Shown in pieces: positions 11,871 to 23,199 of a stretch of DNA of 64,000 nt; positions within the stretch are counted from its first letter, which is position 1, and each line of letters starts with the position of its first letter. Under the pieces are notes generated by a model, which worked only from the letters and a program-made list of their open reading frames with translations, did no database searches and had not been told where the DNA came from. Source of the DNA: Punica granatum (taxonomy: Eukaryota; Streptophyta; Magnoliopsida; Myrtales; Lythraceae); contig NC_045129.1 of NCBI RefSeq assembly GCF_007655135.1, forward strand, positions 15,474,274 through 15,538,273. Direction: 5' to 3'. Position numbers and translations under genes: made by a program.

Positions 11871-11956
11871 TTCGCGAAACTTCAACGGAGGATCGGTTGT
11901 CTTTATGGAGCGTGAGGAGCAGACAGTGGAAGATGCGCGTAAGTGGTAGAAACTTC
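11871..11956 (-). promoter_or_regulatory. Heat-shock elements upstream of PDX1.2
   Basis: TTCgcGAAacTTC at 11871-11883 is a perfect three-unit heat-shock element, 136 bp upstream of the start codon. GAAacTTC at 11949-11956 adds a perfect two-unit element. A TATA-like CATAAAG (minus strand, about 11900) lies between them, so the second is the better placed promoter element. Arabidopsis PDX1.2 is known to be induced by HSFA1 heat-shock factors; the same control is inferred here. Confidence 0.7.
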
Positions 11957-12261
11957 CATGTTTGTTCAGTGCTCTGCGTTGTTAGGTAGCTTCCCTCTCC
12001 GGCCTCTCCCCATCCTTTGGCATATTCCATTTTCTTTATTACTTGAGGGTCCCCTATTCTTGAATTTCCGATTTTTCTTTCTTTTTTTTTTCGGTAGATT
12101 TTTGTTTTGGTTATTTCTTTTAATGGGATTTTTTTCTCTCAGGTCGTCAACCCTCCCTTGCCCTCTCTTCTCCCTTCGAATAAAAACTCCCGAACATAGT
12201 GTAGGTGGAGAATTACCGAATGACGTCGGTTCCCTTTGGTACAAAAAAATGAAGAGTTAAT

Positions 12262-13793
12262 TAGCAAAGTCGTCCATGACTTAGTCGAGTTAATTCAATT
12301 GGATTCTTGAAACAAATTTTACATCATTTTGGTCACCGATAGTATCAATTCAGTCCTTAATAACATCAATTTGGTCCCTTATTCCTTCTATTATAACGTC
12401 GTTGATAATTTAACTAGGCTGACATGAGCTGATTATCAAAAAGATCCTTCCGCCTTTTTTATTTATTACACTCTCATTCCCTCCTCCCACTCTTACTGTA
12501 AATGGTAGTCGAAGGGCCTTGTTCAAGCCGTTCGTTCTCTTCGCTTGGATATCCGATCAACGAGTTACTTGTTTCTATAGAAAGCTAACATAATAAACTA
12601 CAATTAATAAAAAGAGTTGAGTCAAAAGTAAATAAACGACTTCAAAAACTTGGTTCAAAATTTAGTTTTTATCATGAAATCATAAACTTTCAAACGACTG
12701 TATCTTACAAACTATTTAATGAAATCACAATCCGTAAAATCTTATGGCTTCCTCATGATCCCAAAATTTTAACCAGATGAAAGTTTTAGAAAGAATCTAG
12801 CCTTACTCGAATATACCATTAACAACCGTAACTAAGCTTTTCCTTTCTGGAAAGAGAGAAATTGGCAAGTAGACAAAGACCCACAAAATTAAAAAGTGGA
12901 TGCAACTTCCGATTACACACGAGTCCATAAGAATTTATATTTTAGAGCAACGGCCAAAAATGGAACATTGAACCAAATAAAGTTTTATTGTTTTAACAAT
13001 ATTTAACTTTTCAAATTATCTTTTTCAAATTGCTCAAAATGGAATCTATTCCAAACATACATGCCATGGTTCAACCTGTCCTCTGAATCAAACAAATTAT
13101 TAAAGAAAAAATTTCGATAATTTTTTGATCCGTTTCCCTAATTTATTGTTTATTAATTTCCTGGTAATTGTGAGATAGAGATATTTTTAGCTCATCCTAA
13201 ATTAAGTAAGGAGTGAATAATCAATGAATGAAAGGAGAAGAACTGGAGTTAACCCCCCTGGGAGATAGACCAATCGCTTCCGGAAAGAATCCTAAACTTT
13301 GTATTACTTTTCTTTATTTTCTAATTTATTCAGAAGTAATTTGCGAGATCATGGACCATTTATCTCCCTCAAAGTTGGCCCAGATAGAGGAGAGAGGAGA
13401 GAGTGAAAGAGGAGAGAGAGGAGAGAGAGACGAGAGAGGAGATTGAGAAAGAGAGGAGAGAGAGTGGGACTCGCACATGGGAGTCAATAAGAGATTATGA
13501 GAGCTAGAAGCATAAGAGAGAAATTGATAAGAAATGTAAGGAAAAAAAATGGTGAAAAGGTTTGAAAGGACAAAATTGATGTAAATATACATTTCTGTCC
13601 AAGACTAATGGTTGACTAGATCGTAAGGACTAATTGATGTTATAAAGATCTAATTAATGTTACAAAGGACCACATTGATGTAGAACAAGTGACCCGATTG
13701 ATGTAACTGGTTAATTCGATGACCAAAATGATATAAAATTCATTTCAAGGATGTATTTGATGTATCCCGACTAAGTCAGGGGCAAATTTGCTA
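12262..13793. mobile_element. Long-TIR Mutator-like non-autonomous element
   Basis: The left end (TAGCAAAGTCGTCCATGACT) and the reversed right end (TAGCAAATTTGCCCCTGACT) begin inverted repeats of roughly 100-150 bp that share TGACTTAGTCG, TACATCA or TACATCATTTTGGTCA blocks. Flanks suggest an imperfect 9-bp target duplication (AGTTAATTA / AGTTCATTC). The interior has no transposase frame; it includes a purine-only stretch of GAGAGAGG repeats at about 13384-13470. Confidence 0.75.
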
Positions 13794-15560
13794 GTTCATT
13801 CAAATAATGAAATGAATGCTATTCGAAGAAATGTAACGATGTCAAGAGAGAAATTGCGATTATTTGATTATATTCCATACATGTTAGACTAATTTTATTT
13901 TATATTTACAAATATCTTATTTAAAACAATAAAAAGAGCACTTGATTTTTTCGTTGAAAATTTATTGAAATTATTGATTGCACATTCCTCGATTTTCTTA
14001 GATAAATTCTCATTTCATCAAATTAAGGGGAAGAAAAAACCATTTGAGGGAATGGATATTCAAATTCTCAAATCTAAAATAAGAGAAAAAGAAAATTGGA
14101 AGACTGAGAAGTTCATTTCCATTTCATTAAAAATCAAATCAAATAACGAGTATACCATCTTGCACATCTTAAAATAATTATATAATAAAATATTAAAAAA
14201 GAGAGGCCTATAGCCTCTGGGAGATCATCGGCCCTCAACGAGCCTCGTTGCTGGCAAAGTCAACCTCCGGTGAGGCTTACCCTAATTAAGGTGGCCCGCA
14301 AGCAAGGGGTCTCGGCCAACTAGTCTACAACAAAATCTCATTATCGGTAAATCTCATTATATATTCTCTATTTTCTTAAATTGGTGTAAATCCTTATAAT
14401 ATAATATGAATATTATTACTAATTTAGATTATATATAAACTAAGGTCGGATCAGTATTGTCGATATTTTTGTAGAACCCGAGAATTCGACCAGAGAACCA
14501 AATATGAAAGAGAAAACCGACCGCATTCCTTAACGGTTTTCGATATTTTCCTTCGTTCGGTTTTCACTTATACCCCTAAGTAATACAAAGTGTGGAGCCC
14601 GGATTGGCAAGTCCTCCCCGATTAGCAAATCCTTAATAAGCCCAAGCTAGGCCGGATTTAGAATCAATAAGGCTCAAAAGAATAGTAGACCAAAGGACTT
14701 GGGACTAGGATAGAATTGGGTTAGAACACCAACTGAAGTAAATTTTTCACCAAAAATAAAATAAAAAAAAACAGAGAAGAAGAAGACACTTTTGGTCTTC
14801 AAATTTACGACTTTTTGTCATTTTTGTCGTAAATTTTACCATTCTCGTCCTCAAACTTTTATTTTTTTGCCACTTTAGTCCTACATCCATTTTTCCTTTA
14901 AAAAATATATTTTTCATCCAAAAATAATTTTAAAATAATAATAGTTTCTGAAATTACAAAAAATTGAAAAGAAATAACAACCAAGGGGCAGCCTATAGGG
15001 AGTGGGGGCGCCTCGCTCGACCCCCACCTCAATTGAGTTCAGCGACAGGCTATCGATGACCTTCGTTGGTGGGGTCCCCCCGCCCCCCCTTCGCTCGGAA
15101 ACCCCAAATATCCCTTGATTTAAGTAAGAGAATTCAAGGAAATCAATTTCGGAAATTGGACAGTGTGGGGCGTATGGGCTGGCCATCACCCCTTGATTGA
15201 GGCTGGGGACAAGATCAGAGTCTGTCACCAACCTTAATCGAGTGCTGTCGGGTTACGAAATAAGGAGTACAAACGTTGCATCACTATCAATATGAAATTA
15301 AGAGATTTTCAATTTAATTTTCGTGTTTTTTCAGTTTTTTTTAATCTCTTTTTAGGTTTATAGATTGCATTTGTAAACGAGAAAATAGAGTTTACTGAAA
15401 GAGATATCAAGGGGATTGTTAATTGGCTATGGTTTCGCACCCGAACGGCCATATAATATGAGTATGAGACAGATGGAGGACATTCGGCCGTGATGGAAAG
15501 CAGTTGTATCGGGTGCAGTCCAAGTCCAAACAAGTCAATACCATAAAGGAAATTTAACCG
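13794..15560. other. Gene-free spacer before the peroxidase
   Basis: AT-rich with two more GC-rich patches (14190-14330 and 14990-15230) resembling low-copy intergenic repeats. No gene recognised. From about 15560 the sequence becomes the peroxidase promoter, which is repeated in inverted orientation at about 19200-19390 and 28560-28660. Confidence 0.5.
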
Positions 15561-15711
15561 ACCTGGAAGGGCATTTCCGTCATTCTACTTACCTTCCCTT
15601 TCTTCTTCCCGCCACGAGCTGTTCCCCACTTTAACTACTGCCCCCCAGTCCCTCATTTCTCAAGAAACAGAATACATTTTCCACAGCAAAGAACTTCCTT
15701 CCACTGAGAAG

Positions 15712-17670
15712 ATGGATCTATGGAAGCAGATGAGGTTCTTCAGTTTCATGCTTCTCGTCTACACCACCACCATGGACCCCAAATGGCCGAACCCGACCCA
15801 AATTGTGAGGTTCAAGCCTTCTCGGGACATCAATGCCATCATCACCGCCCGATTCTTGCTGAGACCCGGACCGTCCGATGATGACCCAACAGACCGAGGC
15901 GGCCTTGAGTACGATTACTATCGGGAGTCCTGCCCTCAGGCTGAGAGAATTGTTCGTGAGATGGTCCAGGAGTTTTACCGAGTCCGACCTCGCGTTATCC
16001 CATCTCTTCTCCGGCTAGCATTCCATGACTGCTTCATTGAGGTGGGTGCGTCAGTTCTCGCCTGTGTTCTCTCATAGGAAGTTTTGCCGTGCCAATTTTC
16101 TCCCTCGTCGATTGCTTGTAGAGACCGGAAGCCTCTTTGTTGGTTCCCGTACTGCTTGTATTAGAATCTTGTTGATTGAATATTACAGAGTTAAAAATAT
16201 TGCCATGCGAGCTTCTATGGGTTCGTGAGGTTTTCGTTGAGTTTTTTTGCATAATATGGTGATATGGCCCCGAGGCTTAGGCCCATATTTTTTCATTCTT
16301 GTGATTTGATTATCTTACGATTGTGTTCTTTTAGCATGTGGTTATACCTCAGCATGATTTTCTTGGTCTATGTTAGTGGTGGTTGAGTTTGTTCTTTATT
16401 TATCAGAGTATGTTTTGTTAATGGATCAAATGTAGGCTCCGGATCATTCGGTTATAGAATTAGTTTCTTCACATGATCTTCGATTTCTTTCTATAATCGT
16501 CAATTACCTGGGGCAACTTTTCTCGGCTTTGTGGTGATTCTTTTCTTATTTGCGTGGGCTGTAACATAGGGATGTGACGCCTCTATCCTGTTGGACCCAA
16601 TTAATGGAATGGCATCAGAGAAAGATGTGTCCCCCAACGAACTGTTGAAGGGCTATGACATAATAGAAGCTATCAAGTTCGAGATCGAAAGAGCATGCCC
16701 CAGAACAGTGTCATGTGCTGACATTCTGGTCTTGGCTGCTCGGGAAGCCCTTCTTACGGTAAAACCCTCTCACCCTTATTATTCTATGCAATGGTTGATT
16801 TCATTGGTTTAACGATGATTCCTGAGAAATGCATTAATTATAGGTTGGCGGTCCATTCTATCCCCTAGAAACCGGCAGAAGGGACAGTATGATTTCATAT
16901 GCGGAACTAGCCGAATATCAACTTCCTTCACCTTTTAGTGACCTCTCGGAAATTCTCGCATCTTTTGCAGCAAGGGGATTCGATGAGCAGGAAACTGTCA
17001 GTCTCTTAGGTAACGATTATTTTCTACCTTATTCTAACTCTGGCTTGATAAAATCCATGCCCTTTTCATTACTGAGCTGAATTGTAGTTTAAAGGTTGCA
17101 ATCTCGCCACATACATCATTCGCTATCTTGCTAAGAATTGATTCCAGATTGATGGGAAAGCATTTTGCAGGTGCTCATAGTGTCGGATCGATTCATTGTA
17201 ATTTCTTTGAGGACCGTCTCTACAATTTTTCTGGGACAAACAGGCCCGACCCATCTCTTGAGAGCGAATTCCTTAACCTGATGAGATCCCGATGCAGTAA
17301 ATTTCCTTCAGCGTCATCCCCAAAACTTTCAGTGGCTCCATCACCTTCATTTAGAGCTGCTGGATTGCCGGCTCCTCCAATGGTAGAGCCGGAGACAGTG
17401 ATGAGCTATGAGGGGCTGGGATTGAGACAAGCCGAGGACCCTGCTTTTGGGGCTCCATATTATCAGAACCTGCTGGAAGGCAGAGGAATCCTCTTTGCGG
17501 ATCAGCAGCTCACGGGTTCCGAAGAAACTGGAAGTTGGGTCAGAGCATACGCTTGGGATGCTGCCCTCTTTCGAAAGGACTTCGCAGAGGCCATGTTGAA
17601 GCTCTCGAGCCTGCAGGTATTGACAGCATCTAGAGGGCAAATTCGTGTTAACTGCTCAAAGACTGCATAG
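15712..17670 (+). CDS. Class III peroxidase, PER48-like
   Basis: Four exons (15712-16041, 16570-16758, 16844-17009, 17171-17670) give 394 aa with GT-AG introns. Distal catalytic residues Arg101 and His105 are in RLAFHDC; the proximal haem ligand His231 is in GAHSVGS; the eight disulphide cysteines are present (74, 107, 112, 153, 159, 238, the one in MRSRC, and the one in VNCSK). Such enzymes use H2O2 to oxidise phenolics in the wall or apoplast. Unusual points are a long N-terminus before the domain (about 66 aa, weak signal peptide) and a Pro/Ser-rich insertion after MRSRCSKF. The overall pattern suggests the Arabidopsis peroxidase 48 group, but this is from memory. It is the only intact copy in a cluster of broken duplicates extending to 36 kb. 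Confidence 0.9.
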
Positions 17671-18019
17671 ATCAAACATATGCATATGTTTGGTATGATA
17701 AGATCACCATTTAGGTTGGCTACATAATCTGTAGCTTGATGGAGGTTTAGGCGTCTTCGATTGATCCATTCTTTTGGATTTGGTTTAGTTGAAAAAGGAA
17801 AAGAGAAGGATCTTGACAGCTACTCGGTTGATGTCCGACTTGATTGAGTATGGACTCTTAGCGTAGTTGGCTATGAAAGACTAGTTCATGAAGTCCAAAA
17901 CTGTATTATAATGGTCGGATTGATTGATAGACAGAATCATACTAGTAGCTAGCAAAAACATAGCACAAGGAAAAGACGAGAGGACAAACCAAAACATGAG
18001 TAAGAGCACAGATTTCAAT

Positions 18020-18140
18020 GATTTGTTGATCTATTGGGATGAGGGTAGCAGTGGAGTGCCTCCTCAGTGTCCAACACGGTCTCGAGGTCACCCCAGTCCA
18101 TCTCAAGTTCCCTCATCTTCTCTTCAATCGGCTCGATGAA
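18020..18140 (-). pseudogene. YYS gene fragment, module A, minus copy
   Basis: The reverse strand encodes IEEKMRELEM and DLETVLDTEEALH, matching residues 138-164 of the intact YYS protein (31668-32300). Upstream and downstream parts are missing or frameshifted. It lies 350 bp beyond the intact peroxidase, tail to tail with it, as in module C. Confidence 0.7.
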
Positions 18141-18224
18141 AGCACAAGTAGAGTTGGTTGTGAAAGCTAGTTTTGGCTTAGTTTTGGTTGTTCATGACAT
18201 TGTAACTAATTGCAGCAAAGCAAC

Positions 18225-18335
18225 TCGAGTGGTGGCCCCCCATCCACTGCTACTCTAGCCTCGTAAGCCCTGTCTACATCATTAATAAGGTATCCACTGG
18301 ATATGTAATCTAATATCTAAGCCATGCAGACCGTA
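18225..18335 (+). pseudogene. YYS gene fragment, module A, plus copy
   Basis: Plus-strand DNA closely matches 26770-26880 (plus-strand YYS copy of module B), including AAGCCCTGTCTACATCATTA and AAGCCATGCAG. Stop codons interrupt it. With the minus fragment at 18020-18140 it forms an inverted pair around an axis near 18180. Confidence 0.6.
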
Positions 18336-18339
18336 GTCA

Positions 18340-19390
18340 GCACCCGCAGCTCCAAAATGAGTTTTGGGTCTATCCGTTTATAGACCAATATATCATTGAT
18401 ATGTTCCTACCTACTCGTATCTGGTCCGTCCTTTCGACTCGATCAAGTCCTTTAGTTAGATTTGCCTTGCTTCAGTCAGTAGCTAGCATAATCAAGAGGC
18501 ATCTCCTGTGGTTTCTCGTAATTGTGCTATTAACTTGACTTTTCAATAATGTTCAGAACTTCATGTCATAGTCTTTCATTTAATCTAATCGCACACCAAA
18601 CCGAGGAACCTTCAAGGATCCTGGCTTTTCACTATCAGTTGAAGCTGAATCCAAAACAATAAAGCAATCGAAAGCACATAAACCCCCCTTTAACAACAGA
18701 ATATGTAGTCAGCATAAAAGGTGAGTTATCATACCAAATATATCCAAGTGCTTGATCCCATGAGGTCTTCCAACAATTTTTTAAGGTGCTAACACAACCT
18801 TTACCTGGAACCAACAAAGAGACGTTCGGTCTTCCGAACAAGGCTTGACACGCTTGTTTCTGATCGTCGAGTTCTTCGGGCTTGGGGTTCCCGGTGGTGA
18901 TGTGACAGATACGAAGATCGAATAACCAACCCGCTTCGAACAGTAAGGGCTCGAGGAGAAAATCACCGTATTAAGGGGAAAAAAAAAAGGAAAAGAAAAG
19001 ATGAAAACACTCACATGCCAATGTTAATACTGAATAGACAAGGTTCTAACACAACCCTTACCTGGAACCGACAAAGAGACGTTTGGTTTTCTGAACAAGG
19101 TTTGACACGCTCGATTCTACCGTCGAGTTCTTCGGGCACGGGGTCCATGTTGGTGATGTATCAGATAAGAAGATAGAGAACCCAAGGGTTTCAACAAATC
19201 CATCTGATTCTATATGTGAAGGAAGTTAGTCTGCGGTTCGCTTCTGCTTTGTTCGGTTTATGAGAAACTTTCTTCTATGAACGAATGTGGCGGGAAGGAG
19301 AAGCTGCAGGGGAAGAAGGGGAAGGAAGGATAGCAACAGAATGACGGAACTGCCCTTTTAAAGTCAAGAGGTCGGCCGTTCCATCCACCG
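18340..19390 (-). pseudogene. Inverted peroxidase remnant, module A
   Basis: Read on the minus strand this stretch follows the intact peroxidase in order: promoter-like block (about 19390-19205), ATG at 19203 with exon-1-like DNA (MDLLKPL, then ATGGACCCC), intron-1-like DNA (CTCTTTGT.GGTTCC), then the 3' UTR-like block TTTGGTATGATAACTCACC near 18735 and downstream flank. Exons 2 and 3 and most of exon 4 are gone and the frame stops after about 28 codons. An internal duplication (18786-18917 and 19043-19175) doubles the exon 1/intron 1 piece. Confidence 0.6.
18786..19175. repeat. Direct duplication inside the inverted peroxidase remnant
   Basis: Two copies of about 132 bp (18786-18917 and 19043-19175, offset 257 bp) share ACCTGGAACC, ACAAAGAGACGT and CGTCGAGTTCTTCGGG. 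Modules B (about 27815-27950) and C (about 36115-36245) have only one copy, so the duplication is private to this module. Confidence 0.75.
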
Positions 19391-19399
19391 TCACGGAAT

Positions 19400-20560
19400 C
19401 GTATCTTATCTCTCTCCTTTTTTCTTTTTTTTGGGCGATAGAATCGTATCTGATATTAGCATATATTATTAGATATATGTGAACACTTGAAATTTCAAAA
19501 TATTATGTAGATTGCCAGGTCTTACATATATTTGTAAAATTAGAATTTCAAATAACTATAATTACGCGAACCTCTTACGTCTTTATTCTAATTCAAGCAT
19601 TCTTATTTTAAAAAATTATTTCAAATATTTGACTCTCGTAAAATTTGCTAAGTTTTTAAAATAGATAGTGGATAATTTAATGAAAAGGATTTTTGGGGTG
19701 ATAGAATACTGGATTTTCCTTTCCTTTTCCTTTATTTTCAATAGCTTTCTATAACAGGGGAGAGATTTCTATAATTCATATATATGATAAAGTTTAAATT
19801 TATTTTCAATAGTTTCCAATTGGGTAGGTTTTTGAGTTATTTATTTTTATAATAATTTTTAATAAATACATTCTTTTAATATTTAAAGATACTTCATTAT
19901 AGGAGCCAAATAAAACGGAGTATTTTTCTAATTTTCTAATAAGATACTGTTAGTTATATAATATCTAATAAATCAGAAATTTAAAATTTTTTTAAATTTC
20001 ATTTTTATATAAGATATCAATATAATAGAATATTTTGCAAAGATTTCATTATCTACGTAATATTTGATAATCTTAAATTTTTTTATTTAAGATAAATAAT
20101 CAATATTTAATCACATCAATTACATTACAACAGAGAGAAAATTAAAACTGGTCCATGGGCGATTTCTACCCTTTTCCAAACGGGCAATCCTTTTTTTAAA
20201 ATCTTTTTTTTAATTTTTTCAGTATATATTCTTTTTTGTGTACACCACTCATTATCTACAAATCTAATGGACCTCGACTAATCTAGGTCTAATTGGATCG
20301 ATTCACTAAGGGACAAAACTCTCCAAATCGTGAATTGTCATACTCGAACCTAAGAAACTTGCTTAACGATTTTTTTCACCTTTTCCTATCTTTTCATTTA
20401 TTTTTTTTTCACATTTTCCTGTCTTTTCATTTATTTTGTTTTTGTATACACTACCAATTATCTTACTGTATGGACCCTGATTAATCCAGGTTCGAATCGG
20501 GCGAGCCACTAAAAGGGTACTATTCTCCAAATCATGGATTCTCTACATTATCTTATTTGC
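19400..20560. other. Module-flank DNA between modules A and B
   Basis: AT-rich with no gene. The part at about 19440-20100 is homologous to 28690-29400 and, in part, 36390-36780, each just outside an inverted peroxidase promoter block; these mark the edges of the three modules. Two related ~75-bp blocks (20265-20345 and 20465-20545) form a local direct repeat, also related to 30965-31035. Confidence 0.55.
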
Positions 20561-20569
20561 GTGGGCTGT

Positions 20570-21211
20570 AACATAGGGATGCGATGCCTCTATCATGTCG
20601 GACCCAATTAATGGAATGGCATCAGAGGAAGATGTGTCCCCCAACGAACTGTCGAAGGGTTATCACATAATAGAAGCTATCAAGTTCGAGATCGAAACAG
20701 CATGCCCCAGAACAGTGTCATGGCTGCTCGGGAAGCCCTTCTTATTGTAAAACCTCTCACCCTTATTATTCTATGCGATGGTTGATTTCATTGGTTTAAC
20801 GATGATTCCTGAGAAATGCGTTAATTATAGGTTGGCGGTCCATTCTATCCTCTGGAAACTGGCAGAAGGGACAGTATGATTTCATATGCGGAACTAGCCG
20901 AATATCAACTTCCTTCACCTTTTAGTGACCTCTCGGAAATTCTCGCATCTTTTGCAGCAAGGGGATTTGATGAACGGGAAACTGTCGGTCTCTTAGGTAA
21001 CGATTATTTTCTACCTGATTCTAACTCTGGCTCAATAAGATCCATGCCCTTTTCATTACTGAGCTGAATTGTAGTTTAAAGGTTGCACTCTCGCCACGTT
21101 CAGAGTTCGTTATCTTGCAAAGAATTGACTCCAGATTGATGGGAAAGCATACATGATCTTTTTCGCAGGTGCTCATAGTGTCGGATCGAGTCAATGTAAT
21201 TTCTTTGAGTG
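20570..21211 (+). pseudogene. Peroxidase pseudogene (exons 2, 3, start of 4), module B
   Basis: Exon 2 (about 20578-20757), exon 3 (20833-20998) and the first 40 bp of exon 4 (about 21169-21211) are nearly identical to the intact peroxidase, introns included. Exon 2 has lost 19 bp just after the TGTCATG codons, deleting the CADILVL core and shifting the frame; exon 1 is absent. Exon 3 differs from the intact gene at only a few residues, so this copy is recent. Sequence homology stops 35 bp before a Helitron-like element. Confidence 0.85.
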
Positions 21212-21245
21212 GCAATTGTTGGAGTTAATTGATCATTTTTGGTCC

Positions 21246-21720
21246 TCTCTATATATATATATCGTAAGATTGCATAAAGTTATTTACACATGCATTAATA
21301 AATAAGTAGTACATTTTTCATCTATCAACGATAATGTGAAAACAATTAGTTTATTATTATCTTATCATTTTTTTGTGAATTAGAATATATTATAGACTAT
21401 TTTTAAATTACGAAAAGGAAAAAAAAAAATTCAGCGGCAACGTGCGTTTAGCCTAATATGCTGTCACTTAATTTTTAATGCGGGGAACGTGTCTTCGTTG
21501 ATCAATTAATTATTCTTTTCAATTTGAATATTAATTAATTATTTTTATTATAAATCTATATATATTTCAGTTGGTTTAAAGTTTCACAATATATTATACG
21601 TATAGACATTAATACAGAGAATTTGAAGAGATGATCCACCGTGAGCTAAGAAATTATCAAAAAGGCCTATGTGGAAGCGTTTCATTGCACGAATGGAAAC
21701 CCTCATTGAAAGAGGTCGTA

Positions 21721-21751
<31 letters not shown>

Positions 21752-23074
21752 GTATATGTATATGTATATAAAGATAGATTCCTAAGAGAGAATTCTAGTC
21801 AAGCGAGAAGAGCACGCCATGTAGGCATTTTGGATGAATTCTTAACTCATGGTAGATTGTCCATTTGGGTCTCCTTATTGAATTCCTTATATTAAAATTT
21901 ATTTAAATTTATTGAATATTCAAACAATCTTAATTAAATTTTCCATGACCCACTATCTATATATCCATATTTCTATATGTATAAATAATAATTCAGCCTC
22001 CTTCAACGAGATTCTTCCCTTCGTGCTATGATATGATTCCACATAGGCGCTTTAGGTAAGCACTCAATTCGTGGTTGATCGGCCATTCGCATTTCTTACA
22101 TTAATATTTGCATTGATTTATATAAATATTTGATAATAAATTTACAATTGCCAAAGCATAGATTATCGCAAATGTTATTATTTATTATTGATTTGGTACA
22201 AAATTCAACTTGATAATTATAAAAAATAAAAATAAAATTGATATAATTAAAAAAGAAACTAATAAGATAATATATTTAATATATTATTGATTTATGTGGT
22301 CGAATTATCTCATATTATTGTTGGATTAAGGCACACTTTTTGAGTTGAATTAAGCATTTTTCTTTTACATACCTATATTCTTATATTTGAGCTAAGTATT
22401 ACATATCAATAGAACACCATTTAATTAGCGCAAGTTATTGACCCATAATTTCATTAATTTACATTTATTTTCTCATTATTTGGTCCAAATATATAATTTT
22501 ATTATATTAATATATAAAGAGGTGATTATTCACTCAAAGATATCATGGAGGCAAATTGTTGAAAAAATTAGTGTATATTGATGTACTGAGAAAATAAGAA
22601 AAATAAGAAAATTAGCTTTTAATAATGTTATTTTTCATCGTTCCTTTTTCATATTGATTTTCAAGTTCAATTTCGAAATATTCTCTCATCCCTTACGTAC
22701 CTTTACATTTGATCGCAAAATATTTTATTTTAATAATTCAATGGTAAATGTTTTCATCGTCAACTCACTATTTACTATATATTTTTGATAAGCCCCTAAT
22801 TGATATATACTAAGTATTTAAAAATATCTTCTATTGCTAATATATAGTTGATGAATAATTACTATAAATTTGTAAATCCAAATCACAAAATATTACTAAT
22901 AAAAATCCTAAAATACAAAATTACTCAAAGGAAATTCTTGAATTTATTTTATAAAATATCAATTAAAAGTATTGCACATCACCACTCTATACTATCTTTG
23001 AAATATATTTCACAAAATAATTATTAAAATTAATAAATACAAACGTCCGCTCAATGCACAGGCGAGAGACTAGT
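21246..23074 (+). mobile_element. Helitron-like non-autonomous element
   Basis: The 5' end reads TCTCTATATATATATA, the common plant Helitron start. The 3' end is CTAGT (23070-23074) followed by host T, preceded by a GC-rich imperfect hairpin (GTCCGC ... GGCGAGAGAC). The 1.83-kb interior is AT-rich with no Rep/helicase frame; it includes (TA)n at about 21728-21752 and an internal direct repeat (about 21809-21870 and 22030-22090). The base before the 5' end is C rather than the expected A, so the 5' border is less certain. Confidence 0.6.
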
Positions 23075-23199
23075 TAAAATATAAAATAATAATAAAGATG
23101 ACATCTCTTGACCTTTCCATGGATATTATAATTCCTTTTGTGATGGAAGATATATACTATATCACTTTTTATTTTTATGGTGGCTTATTAATAGAATAT

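Noticed and set aside
19020..19180. Minus-strand ATG GAC CCC frame (MDPVPEELDGR...) ending at a GTAAGG donor, looking like the first exon of a new gene
   Set aside because: The same DNA aligns with peroxidase exon 1/intron 1 and recurs in modules A, B and C without any following exon; it is a fragment of the inverted peroxidase copy.
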